Shown piece by piece: positions 43,282-51,827 of a stretch of DNA of 64,000 nucleotides. The notes beneath the pieces were generated by a model. The model was not told where the DNA came from, ran no database searches, and saw only the letters and a list, made by a program, of their open reading frames with translations. Positions within the stretch are counted from its first letter, which is position 1. Each line of letters opens with the position of its first letter. This DNA comes from Sphingobium sp. Leaf26. Its GTDB lineage: Bacteria; Pseudomonadota; Alphaproteobacteria; Sphingomonadales; Sphingomonadaceae. The DNA lies in contig NZ_LMKV01000023.1 in assembly GCF_001421665.1 (NCBI RefSeq), positions 286,592 to 350,591 of the forward strand, written 5' to 3'. A program made the position numbers and the translations under genes.

Positions 43282-44580
43282 ATGCAGCGCATCGCAGGAA
43301 GCGTATCCGAAATGACCCGTGCTGCGGGTCAGGCACAGCGCCACTTTACCCAGACCATGCCTGAGCCAGGGCTGGTCCGGGTCGCCTATCTGACGAACGT
43401 CTATCCCAAGATCAGTCACAGCTTCATCCGCAACGAAATATTGGCGCTGGAACGGCTGGACTTTTCGGTGACCCGGCTGACGATCCGCCAATCGGCGGAT
43501 ATTTTTTCCGATGCGACCGACCAGGACGAGCAGGACAACACCATCACATTGCTCGACGGCCATATCGTCACCATGCTGTGGTCTGCCCTCAGCCGGATGG
43601 TGCGGCGCCCACGCGCCTTTGCCAGAGCATTGGGCGTCACCCGTTCGACCTTTCTGCATGGCGCCAAGGGACTGGTGCGCTGCACCGCCTATTTTCTGGA
43701 AGCATGCCGCCTTGCTGACCGGATGGAGCGGGCCGGCATCCGGCACGTCCATGTGCATTTCGGCACCAATCCGGCGACCGTCGCCCGGATAGCCAGCCGC
43801 TTGGGGCCGCTCAGCTATAGCCTGACCATGCACGGCCCCGACGAATTCGACGCACCCGAACAGCTCCAGATTTGCGAGAAGGTGGCCGACGCGCGCTTCG
43901 TGATCGCGATCAGCGCGTTTGGCCGAAGCCAGATCATGCGCTGGTCTGCCCCCCAGGACTGGCGAAAGGTCGCCATTGTCCGGTGCGGCAGCGATCCGCT
44001 GTTCATGCATCACGTCACTCCGATCACCGACAACGGCCTGCATGGCAACACGCTCATTTGCGTGGCGCGGCTTAGCCCCCAGAAAGGCATTGCGCTTTTG
44101 ATCGCCGCCGCCGCAATCGTCGCGCAAACCCATGACTTTCATCTCAACATCGTCGGCGACGGGCCGATGCGCGAGGAACTGGAAGCCCAGATCGCAGCGG
44201 CGAATCTGGAGGATATCGTCACGCTATGCGGATGGCGCGACCCCCAGAGCGTCTGGCGAGAAATGCTCGGCGCGCGCGCGCTCGTACTGCCCAGCTTCGC
44301 AGAAGGGCTGCCCGTCGTCATCATGGAGGCCCTGGCGCTCGGCCGGCCGGTTATCGCGACGTCGATTAGCGGCATATCGGAACTGGTCGATCGCGAAACG
44401 GGCTGGATCATTCCGGCCGGGTCGGTGACTGCCCTTGCCGATGCGATGATCGCCGCGCTCGAAACGCCGACCGAACAGTTGCGGGCCATGGGCGATGTCG
44501 GGCGTGAACGTGTAAGGGCGGGCCATGACATCGACGACAATGTCGCCGATCTGGCCGACCTTCTGCGTCCGTTGGCCTGA
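43282..44580 (+). CDS. GT4 family glycosyltransferase
   Basis: This protein of up to 432 residues has 'VAYLTNVYPKISHSFIRNEILALERLDFSVTRLTIR', then 'HVHVHFGTNPATVARIASRLGPLSYSLTMHGPDEFD', and the donor domain 'NTLICVARLSPQKGIALLIAAAAIV', 'FHLNIVGDGPMREELEAQI', 'LPSFAEGLPVVIMEALALGRPVIATSISGISELV'. The initiation site is unclear: no good ribosome site precedes 43282, and Met26 (43357) lies closer to the first conserved strand. It opens the rightward operon that leads into the NRPS-PKS genes. Confidence 0.9.
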   Translation: MQRIAGSVSEMTRAAGQAQRHFTQTMPEPGLVRVAYLTNVYPKISHSFIRNEILALERLDFSVTRLTIRQSADIFSDATDQDEQDNTITLLDGHIVTMLWSALSRMVRRPRAFARALGVTRSTFLHGAKGLVRCTAYFLEACRLADRMERAGIRHVHVHFGTNPATVARIASRLGPLSYSLTMHGPDEFDAPEQLQICEKVADARFVIAISAFGRSQIMRWSAPQDWRKVAIVRCGSDPLFMHHVTPITDNGLHGNTLICVARLSPQKGIALLIAAAAIVAQTHDFHLNIVGDGPMREELEAQIAAANLEDIVTLCGWRDPQSVWREMLGARALVLPSFAEGLPVVIMEALALGRPVIATSISGISELVDRETGWIIPAGSVTALADAMIAALETPTEQLRAMGDVGRERVRAGHDIDDNVADLADLLRPLA

Positions 44581-44583
44581 CCG

Positions 44584-45756
44584 ATGCTCCTCATCCTCTG
44601 TTGGGCGATCGCTGCATGCGCCGGGACACCTCTGCTGATGCTGGCGGCCGAATGCTTTGTCGGCGCCTTTCCTGAAACCAGGCAGAGCCATATTCCTGCG
44701 CCACCATTCGTCGTTCTGATCCCCGCCCATGACGAAGCCCATGGCATCGATGCGGTCATCCGCGCCGTGCGCAACCAGCTCCGCAGGTGCGACCGGGTGC
44801 TGGTCGTTGCGGATAATTGCACGGACCATAGCGCTGCGATTGCGCGTGCGGCCGGCGCGGACGTGGTGGAACGCGACGATCCCGATCTGCGTGGAAAAGC
44901 CTATGCGCTGGCTTATGGCAGGGCCGCGTTGCGGCAGGACGCGCCGCCATCCATCGTCATCATCGTGGACGCCGATTGCCTGCCGGGGCCGGGCGCATTG
45001 CCGCGTCTGGCCGCCCATGCCGCCCGATACGCAAGCGTCGTGCAAGGATGCTATCTGCTGACCATACCGCCCCATGCCACGCCTCTGGTGCGGGTGTCCT
45101 GTCTGGCTTTCATGATGAAGAACATGGTGCGGCAACGCGGGCTTGCGCGTTTGAGCGGCGGCCGCGCCCTGTTGCAAGGGACAGGCATGGCATTTCCCTG
45201 GCGGATCTTCGATACAGCGCCTCTGGAAACCAGCTCTCTTGTCGAAGATCTGAAGCTCGGTCTGGACCTGACTTTGGCCGGCTCGCCGGTCCGGTTCGAT
45301 ACCCATGCCCTCTTCACCAGCAACGCCAGCGCGCAGGCCGCGACCCAGGGGCAGCGTACCCGATGGGAACATGGGTCGATCATTACCGCCCTGCATTATA
45401 TTCCGCGCTTCCTGTGGGCTGGCCTGACGGGGCAACCCGCGTTGCTGCCGATCGCGATGGACCTGACCATTGCCCCGCTGGCCCTGCTGGCACTTGGCGC
45501 GATGGCGATCCTTGCCCTGTTGGCCGGGGTCGCGACGCTGGGAGGGCCGGTCGCACCTTTTGTGGCACTGCTGGGCGCTGGAGTCATGGCCGCCTGTGCG
45601 CTCCTGTTCATATGGCTGCTTGGGGGCCGCAAGATCCTGCCTGGTGCAATGATCGTCCAGCTGCCGCGCTATCTGCTGTGGAAGCTGCCAATCTACCGCC
45701 GCTTGATGGGCGGCAGACAGAAACACTGGGTCCGAACCAGCCGTGAACCTGACTGA
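44584..45756 (+). CDS. membrane GT2 family glycosyltransferase
   Basis: This 390-residue protein has an N-terminal hydrophobic helix and a GT2 domain: 'PPFVVLIPAHDEAHGIDAVIRAVRNQLRRCDRVLVVADNCTDHSAAIARAAGADVVERDDPDLRGKAYAL', the DxD-type 'IVIIVDADCLPGPGAL', the acidic 'LVEDLKLGLDLTLAG' and 'QGQRTRWEHGS', close to the Q-x-x-R-W motif of processive enzymes. C-terminal helices follow (LTIAPLALLALGAMAILALLAGVATL and others). It resembles cellulose-synthase-like or ExoU-type transferases. Confidence 0.88.
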   Translation: MLLILCWAIAACAGTPLLMLAAECFVGAFPETRQSHIPAPPFVVLIPAHDEAHGIDAVIRAVRNQLRRCDRVLVVADNCTDHSAAIARAAGADVVERDDPDLRGKAYALAYGRAALRQDAPPSIVIIVDADCLPGPGALPRLAAHAARYASVVQGCYLLTIPPHATPLVRVSCLAFMMKNMVRQRGLARLSGGRALLQGTGMAFPWRIFDTAPLETSSLVEDLKLGLDLTLAGSPVRFDTHALFTSNASAQAATQGQRTRWEHGSIITALHYIPRFLWAGLTGQPALLPIAMDLTIAPLALLALGAMAILALLAGVATLGGPVAPFVALLGAGVMAACALLFIWLLGGRKILPGAMIVQLPRYLLWKLPIYRRLMGGRQKHWVRTSREPD

Positions 45757-45769
45757 AAAGGTGCGCACA

Positions 45770-46681
45770 ATGTCATATATCCCCCCGATAGTGGGCGCCG
45801 TGATCATCGGACGCAATGAAGCAAAACATCTGCCAGTCTGCATCGCCAGCATCAGGGCCAAGATCGAGGTGACCATATATGTCGATTCCGGATCGACGGA
45901 CGAAAGCGTGACCCTGGCGCGCGACATGGGATGTATCATCGTCGAACTGGATCATGCCGATGGCTTTACCGCTGCGCGGGCGCGTAATGCCGGGTTCGCC
46001 AGATTGATGGACGTTCAGCCCGCAACCGAACTGGTCCAGTTTATCGATGGGGACTGCGAGCTGGCCGAGGGATGGCTGAACGTGGCCGTCGCCGCTATAT
46101 CAAGGGCGCCAGACCTGGGCGCGGTCTGCGGGCGCCGGCGCGAACGCTATCCGCATGCCAGCCGCTACAATCGGTTATGCGACATCGAATGGAATACGCC
46201 CGTCGGGGAAACGCACAGCTGTGGCGGAGACGTGCTGATGCGCGCCGATGCCTTTGCCTCAGTGGGTGGTTTCAAGCCTTCACTGATCGCGGGCGAGGAA
46301 CCGGAACTCTGCTATCGTCTGCGCCGGGCCGGCTGGACCGTCGATCGCATTGCAGCGGAAATGACGTTGCATGACGCGGCCATAACGCGCTTTGGTCAAT
46401 GGTGGCAACGCAACAGGCGCAATGGTCACGCGATCGCCGAAGCCTTTGCCGACGCGGGGCGAGACGATCCGGGGCTGAAACGAACCTTCTTCAGTAATGT
46501 CCTGTGGGCGCTGCCCATGGCCTGGCCGCTATGGCCGCTACTCTGGTGGCGCATCTCCCGCCGCCATGATGCGCAAGTGGCCAATCTGATCGTACTGGCA
46601 AAACTGCCACATCTCCAGGGACAGGTAGAATATTTGATAAACAACATAAACAATAGATATAAAATCATAGAATATAAATAA
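45770..46681 (+). CDS. GT2 family glycosyltransferase
   Basis: This 303-residue protein starts MSYIPPIVGAVIIGRNEAKHL; a GTG at 45743 is possible, but AAGG upstream favours 45770. The GT-A core has 'VTIYVDSGSTDESVTLARDMGCIIVEL', the DxD-type 'ELVQFIDGDCELAEGW' and 'IAGEEPELCYRLRRAGWTVDRIAAEMTLHDAAITRFGQWWQRNRRNG'. A short amphipathic or membrane segment follows. The codon composition becomes AT-rich at its 3' end (NINNRYKIIEYK). It precedes a promoter-like gap. Confidence 0.88.
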   Translation: MSYIPPIVGAVIIGRNEAKHLPVCIASIRAKIEVTIYVDSGSTDESVTLARDMGCIIVELDHADGFTAARARNAGFARLMDVQPATELVQFIDGDCELAEGWLNVAVAAISRAPDLGAVCGRRRERYPHASRYNRLCDIEWNTPVGETHSCGGDVLMRADAFASVGGFKPSLIAGEEPELCYRLRRAGWTVDRIAAEMTLHDAAITRFGQWWQRNRRNGHAIAEAFADAGRDDPGLKRTFFSNVLWALPMAWPLWPLLWWRISRRHDAQVANLIVLAKLPHLQGQVEYLINNINNRYKIIEYK

Positions 46682-46697
46682 CATTTATTCCGATATG

Positions 46698-46709
46698 GTG
46701 ATTAATCAC
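46698..46709. promoter_or_regulatory. 12-bp perfect palindrome upstream of the NRPS operon
   Basis: GTGATTAATCAC is a perfect palindrome in the AT-rich gap 46682-46812. A second palindrome, ATGAATTCAT, lies at about 46760-46769. They precede the small gene that is coupled to the NRPS and are candidate binding sites for a dimeric regulator. Confidence 0.5.
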
Positions 46710-46812
46710 AACGTAATAGATGAAATTACCGACAGATCATGAATATAGTATGACGTTCTTCATGAATTCATCTGCGATGCCATCGGCATTCATGTGAATA
46801 TTGGAGGAAGAT

Positions 46813-47118
46813 ATGCGCTTTTCAGCGATCGCCTTGATTGCGTTAATAGGACTGCATGCGGCCAGTCCGGCAGCCACCGTTCGACAGCGTGACGCCACAA
46901 CAGGTTGCGCAGGCACCGAAAAGGGCCAATATCCGCAATCCAGCGCCGGCTCAACACAGTCTGCTACAGCAGCCAGCACGCAAGCGCGGATCGCATGCGA
47001 CAGGGAAGGCAGTGCAGCCCAGGCAGACCTTCAGATATACGGGCTGTTCATCCTTGGAATGCTGATCATAGGCATACCCGCGATCCGCCGGCGGCAGGCA
47101 AGGGTCGTATTCTCATGA
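46813..47118 (+). CDS. small secreted protein with C-terminal sorting-like tail, coupled to NRPS
   Basis: This 101-residue protein starts MRFSAIALIALIGLHAASPAATV (signal peptide), with GGAGG five bases upstream. The middle is polar, Gln/Ser/Thr-rich with two Cys. The C-terminus is a single hydrophobic helix followed by Arg residues and Val-Val-Phe-Ser (LFILGMLIIGIPAIRRRQARVVFS). That helix-Arg-xVxF arrangement looks like a PEP-CTERM-type sorting tail but lacks the Pro-Glu-Pro. Its stop overlaps the NRPS ATG (ATGA), so the two are translationally coupled. Confidence 0.62.
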   Translation: MRFSAIALIALIGLHAASPAATVRQRDATTGCAGTEKGQYPQSSAGSTQSATAASTQARIACDREGSAAQADLQIYGLFILGMLIIGIPAIRRRQARVVFS

Positions 47119-50100
47119 CATTTGCCGGCAGCAAGCCCGTACAGGCCGACCAATGGCGTTGTGTGCTCGTCGGATCGGAACGCCTGCTGATCGAGTGCGC
47201 CACCCGGTTGCGGAGTCATGGTCATGACATCATCGCCATCGTCAGCGATCAGCCGGTCATTCTGGAATGGGCAGGCAAGGAACGCATCTTTGCATTGGAA
47301 CATGTCGCATCCTTGATTGACGCGCAGCTGCCACCGTTCGACTATCTGTTCAGTATCACCAATTTACAGATGCTGCCGCCCGATATCCTGATATTGCCGC
47401 GGCGCGCGGCGATCAATTTCCATGATGGGCTGCTGCCGGCCTATGCCGGTCTGAACACGCCGTTATGGGCAATGCTGAACGGGGAAGCGCAGCACGGCAT
47501 CAGTTGGCACCTGATGACCGCGCATGTCGATGCCGGCGACATATTGCTGACCCGATCGTTCGATCTTGCAGCCAACGAAACCGCTTTTTCGGCGAACACA
47601 AAATGTTTTGCCGCGGCGCTTGAAAGTTTCGACACCCTGATAAGCGGTCTGGCAATGGGTGATATCGTCCCGCAGCCGCAGGATGACACAACCGGCAAAT
47701 TCTACGGGCTGAGCCATCGCCTTCCCGGCGCAGGCGTGATCGACTGGAATGACCCGGCCCAAAGCATCGCCGATCATGTGCGGGCACTCGACCATGGCGG
47801 CTATGCCAACAGACTGGGATCGCCCAAAATCAGCGTAAACGGCCAGACATTGCTGATCGGCACGGCCATCGCGCAACCGGGCCGGTCGGGGCTGCCGACC
47901 GGCACCATCCTGACCACCGATATGGACGGCCTGCTGATGGCCACCGTGACCGAGGATATCCTGCTTTCCGGCCTCACGACAAATGGCGGCATGCCGATCC
48001 AGACGGCCGCCGAACTTGGCGATCGGGGATTTGTCGCCGGCGCGCGGGTCGATATTCTCACCGCGCAACAGCATGACAACCTTTCGATCCTTGCCAATGC
48101 GAGCGGGCGCTTTGAGCCCTGGTGGCGCAAAAGACTGGCGCAACGCCAACCACTGCTTTTGCCCCAGATAGATTGCGGCAACCGCTCTGTCGCACCCGGA
48201 TTGAGCCATATCGACCAGTGCGGGCTGCGACCGGAAGACGCGCCCGCAGGTCATGATCGCACCATATTGTCGGCACTGGTCGCCTATCTGGCGCGCATCG
48301 CCGACAAGGCGCGTTTCGACATAGGCTATGCCGACCCCATTTCGCGCAGCCCGTACGACGGGATGGAAACTTGGTTCGCAGACCAACTGCCCCTGGGCGT
48401 CGCCGTCGATTTCACACGCAGCCTCACCCATCTGCGCGAGTGCCTGAGCGCCGACATCCGGCAGATCCGGCGCAAGATCGGCCATAGTGCAGACCTGTTT
48501 GCCCGCAGTCCCGAGTTACGATGCAGGGATGCCCGCGATCCGGCCACTTTGCCGATCGCCCTATTGGTGGTGGATACGCTGGAGCAGGCCAGTCCCCGCT
48601 CCGACGCGGACCTGACGATCGCCTTGCGTTCAGACGGCCGCGCATGCCGATGGTTCCATGACCCCAGCCGTCTGAGCCCGCAGGCGATCCTGGCCATGCA
48701 GGCCGGATTTCTGGCATTGTTGACCGCTGCCCAGATGAATCCCGCGCAACCCATAGGCACTCTGCCGCTGGTCGCGCCCGATGAACAGCGCCGGATCGTG
48801 GAAGAATGGAACGCCACGGACGCCCCTGTTCGGCGGGATATGTGCATCCATCAGCTTTTTACGGAGCAGGCGCAACGAAAGCCGGACAGCATGGCCGTAA
48901 CCTGTCGCGACAAGGCACTGAGCTACGCACAGCTTGATGCCCGTTCCAACCAGTTGGCCCGCCACCTGCGCTTGTTGGGCGTCGGGCCGGACAGTCTGGT
49001 CGGCCTGAATGCGGGGCGATCGGTCGACCTGCTGGTCGCGATGATCGCGATCCATAAGGCAGGCGGCGCCTATGTCCCGATCGACCCGACCTACCCGCCC
49101 GATCGCATCGCCCACATGATCAGGGATTCGCGGACAGCGATCATCATCACCGACAGCGATCTTGTCGGGTCGTTACCGCCGACCGACGCGACGATCCTCT
49201 GTCTGGACAGCGACTGGCCGACGATAGCATCGCTCTCCACAGACCCCGTCCCGTCTACGGTGCAGCCCGAAAACCTCGCCTATGTCATCTACACGTCGGG
49301 TTCCACCGGCAAGCCCAAGGGGGTGATGGTCGAGCATCGCAATGCCGTAAATTTCTTTGCGGGCATGGACCGCGAGATTGAGGCACCAGGTACATGGCTG
49401 GCGGTGACCAGCCTGAGCTTCGACATTTCGGTGCTGGAACTTTACTGGACGCTCATACGCGGCTTCCACATCGTGCTGGCGACCAGCGACGCGATGACGG
49501 GCAGGCCCGTGATGGAAAGGCCGTCCGCGCCGGTCGAGTTCAGCCTCTTCTATTTTCCAAATGCCGATAGCGGAAGCGCGGCCGACCAATATCGGCTGCT
49601 GATCGAAGGCGCCAAATTCGCCGACACCCATGATTTCACTGCTATCTGGACGCCCGAGCGGCATTTCCATGCCTTTGGCGGCCTCTATCCCAATCCATCG
49701 GTGGCCAGCGCAGCGATCGCCACCATCACCGATCGGGTCCAGATTCGGGGCGGCAGCGTCGTCCTGCCCCTGCACCACCCGATCCGCGTGGCGGAAGAAT
49801 GGTCGCTGGTCGACAATCTGTCGCACGGCCGGGTCGGCATATCCTTTGCTTCGGGCTGGCAGCCCAATGATTTCGTGTTGCGGCCCGATGCCTTTGCCGA
49901 TCGCAACGCCGTCATGATGGCCGGCATAGACACGGTACGCGCGCTGTGGCGTGGCGAAACGCGCGCCTTCCCCGGCCCCCTCGGCACATCTGTCGATACC
50001 GCCATCTACCCGCGCCCGGTTCAGCCCGAACTGCCGGTATGGATCACGTCGGCCGGCAATGCCGATACCTTCGCTGCGGCGGGTACGGCAGGGACGTTCA

Positions 50101-51815
50101 TCCTCACCCATCTGCTGGGCCAGACGGTCGATGAACTGGCGGTCAAGATCGCGCGCTATCGGGCAGCATGGAAGGCGGCAGGCCATGTTGGCGAGGGCCA
50201 TGTCACCCTAATGCTGCACAGTTTCGTCGGTGACGACGCAAGAGCGGTACGGGAAGCTGTGCGCGGACCGATGATCGCCTATCTGCGCAGCTCTACCGAT
50301 CTGGTGAAGACATACGCCTGGTCCTTCCCCGCGTTCAAGCGTCGCCCCGGCATGGAGCAATCGAGCGCGCAGACCGACCTGGGCAGCATCACGGACGCGG
50401 AAATGGACGCGCTGCTGGAGCATGCGTTCGACCGCTATTATGCGACGAGCGGCCTGTTCGGCACCCCGGACGATTGCCTGGCGATGGTGGACCGCGTACG
50501 GGATGCCGGGGTCGATGAAATCGGCTGTCTGATCGATTTCGGCCTGCCGGTGCAGCAGGTGATCGACCATCTGCCCGCGCTCGATCGATTGCGGCAACTG
50601 GCCAATCCGGGGCAACTCTCGCAGGCCGAAACACTGCCTGCGCTGATGGCCCGTCATCATGTCACCCATCTCCAATGCACGCCGTCCATGGCGCATATGC
50701 TGGCGGCCGACGACAGCGCCCGTCCCCAACTGGCGAAGCTGACCCGCCTGATGATCGGCGGGGAAGCCTTTCCGCCGGCGTTGGCGCAGGATCTCCATGG
50801 CCTTGTCGGCGGCACGGTGATGAACATGTATGGTCCGACGGAAACCACCATCTGGTCTGCCGTCCACCGATTGGATGATGCGCCGGGAACCGTCCCACTG
50901 GGCAGGCCGCTTGCAAACCAGCAAATCTTCATCCTCGACAGTCGCCAGCAATTGTTGCCGCCGGGCATTCCGGGCGAACTGGTCATCGGTGGCGAAGGCG
51001 TGGTGCGGGGCTATCTGCATCGACCCGAACTGACAGCGGAACGGTTCATTCCGCACCCATTCCGCAATGATGCCCGCGGCTATCGCACGGGCGACCTGGC
51101 GCGCCAGCGCCCGGACGGCACGCTCGAATTTCTGGGGCGGCTGGACGATCAGGTCAAGATACGGGGCTACCGCATCGAATTGGGCGAAATCGAAGCGGTC
51201 CTCAGCAGTCACCCCGGCGTGGAGCAAGCGATTGTCTCTGCTCGGGAGGACACTCCGGGAGATGTCCGCCTGGTCGGCTATTATGTGCCAGCAGGCGTTT
51301 CTTGCCCCCCGCGAGACGTACTGCGTGATCTCATGCGCGCGCATCTCCCGGAGTTTATGGTGCCGTCGATCCTGATGGAGGTGCGCGCGCTGCCGCGAAC
51401 CCCCAATGGCAAGGTGGACCGCAAGGCTCTGCCCGTTCCGGTCGGCCAAAGCATTGCGTCCGTCTCTGCCGCCCATGTTGCCCCGGCCGACGCGCTGGAG
51501 AAGAAGGTCGCGGCCATCTGGCGCGAAGTGCTCAAACTCGACGAGGTGGGCACACACGACAATTTCTTCGACATCGGCGGGCATTCGCTGCTGGCGGTTC
51601 AGGTACACCGCCATCTGCGCGACGCATTTGATCGTCCGCTGGCGCTGACCGACATCTTTCGCTTTCCGACCATCCAAATGCTCAGCGCCCATCTTTCCGA
51701 TGACGATAAGGGCGATGCGGTGGACGTATCGCAAGGGCAGGTCCGCGCAGCCGAACGACGGGCCGCACTCCGTCGGCGCAGACCTGCAAGAACGCCCGTC
51801 ATTGCACAGGAATAG
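47115..51815 (+). CDS. NRPS: formyltransferase - partial C - A split by luciferase-like monooxygenase - PCP
   Basis: This 1,566-residue synthetase starts at the ATG coupled to the small gene. Residues 1-200 or so form a formyltransferase with the Asn101, His103, Asp139 catalytic set (NFHDGLLP; HVDAGDIL). Residues 380-560 or so resemble the second half of a condensation domain without an HHxxxDG motif. The adenylation domain has A3 YTSGSTGKPKG (726-736) and A4 SFDIS (Asp770). A luciferase-like FMN monooxygenase domain is inserted at about 808-1160 ('FSLFYFPNADSG', 'WTPERHFHAFGG', 'ISFASGWQPNDF'). The A domain resumes with A5 NMYGPTETT to A10 NGKVDRK. The PCP carries Ser1491 in GGHSLL. Pocket residues read D-I-L-Q-M-G-M-I-W-K, close to known glycine codes. 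It most likely loads, formylates and oxidises glycine. Confidence 0.9.
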   Translation: MTFAGSKPVQADQWRCVLVGSERLLIECATRLRSHGHDIIAIVSDQPVILEWAGKERIFALEHVASLIDAQLPPFDYLFSITNLQMLPPDILILPRRAAINFHDGLLPAYAGLNTPLWAMLNGEAQHGISWHLMTAHVDAGDILLTRSFDLAANETAFSANTKCFAAALESFDTLISGLAMGDIVPQPQDDTTGKFYGLSHRLPGAGVIDWNDPAQSIADHVRALDHGGYANRLGSPKISVNGQTLLIGTAIAQPGRSGLPTGTILTTDMDGLLMATVTEDILLSGLTTNGGMPIQTAAELGDRGFVAGARVDILTAQQHDNLSILANASGRFEPWWRKRLAQRQPLLLPQIDCGNRSVAPGLSHIDQCGLRPEDAPAGHDRTILSALVAYLARIADKARFDIGYADPISRSPYDGMETWFADQLPLGVAVDFTRSLTHLRECLSADIRQIRRKIGHSADLFARSPELRCRDARDPATLPIALLVVDTLEQASPRSDADLTIALRSDGRACRWFHDPSRLSPQAILAMQAGFLALLTAAQMNPAQPIGTLPLVAPDEQRRIVEEWNATDAPVRRDMCIHQLFTEQAQRKPDSMAVTCRDKALSYAQLDARSNQLARHLRLLGVGPDSLVGLNAGRSVDLLVAMIAIHKAGGAYVPIDPTYPPDRIAHMIRDSRTAIIITDSDLVGSLPPTDATILCLDSDWPTIASLSTDPVPSTVQPENLAYVIYTSGSTGKPKGVMVEHRNAVNFFAGMDREIEAPGTWLAVTSLSFDISVLELYWTLIRGFHIVLATSDAMTGRPVMERPSAPVEFSLFYFPNADSGSAADQYRLLIEGAKFADTHDFTAIWTPERHFHAFGGLYPNPSVASAAIATITDRVQIRGGSVVLPLHHPIRVAEEWSLVDNLSHGRVGISFASGWQPNDFVLRPDAFADRNAVMMAGIDTVRALWRGETRAFPGPLGTSVDTAIYPRPVQPELPVWITSAGNADTFAAAGTAGTFILTHLLGQTVDELAVKIARYRAAWKAAGHVGEGHVTLMLHSFVGDDARAVREAVRGPMIAYLRSSTDLVKTYAWSFPAFKRRPGMEQSSAQTDLGSITDAEMDALLEHAFDRYYATSGLFGTPDDCLAMVDRVRDAGVDEIGCLIDFGLPVQQVIDHLPALDRLRQLANPGQLSQAETLPALMARHHVTHLQCTPSMAHMLAADDSARPQLAKLTRLMIGGEAFPPALAQDLHGLVGGTVMNMYGPTETTIWSAVHRLDDAPGTVPLGRPLANQQIFILDSRQQLLPPGIPGELVIGGEGVVRGYLHRPELTAERFIPHPFRNDARGYRTGDLARQRPDGTLEFLGRLDDQVKIRGYRIELGEIEAVLSSHPGVEQAIVSAREDTPGDVRLVGYYVPAGVSCPPRDVLRDLMRAHLPEFMVPSILMEVRALPRTPNGKVDRKALPVPVGQSIASVSAAHVAPADALEKKVAAIWREVLKLDEVGTHDNFFDIGGHSLLAVQVHRHLRDAFDRPLALTDIFRFPTIQMLSAHLSDDDKGDAVDVSQGQVRAAERRAALRRRRPARTPVIAQE

Positions 51816-51827
51816 GGGAAAGCCTTC

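Noticed and set aside
44224..45939. 571-codon open frame on the minus strand
   Set aside because: Antisense to two well-supported glycosyltransferase genes, with no coherent domain.
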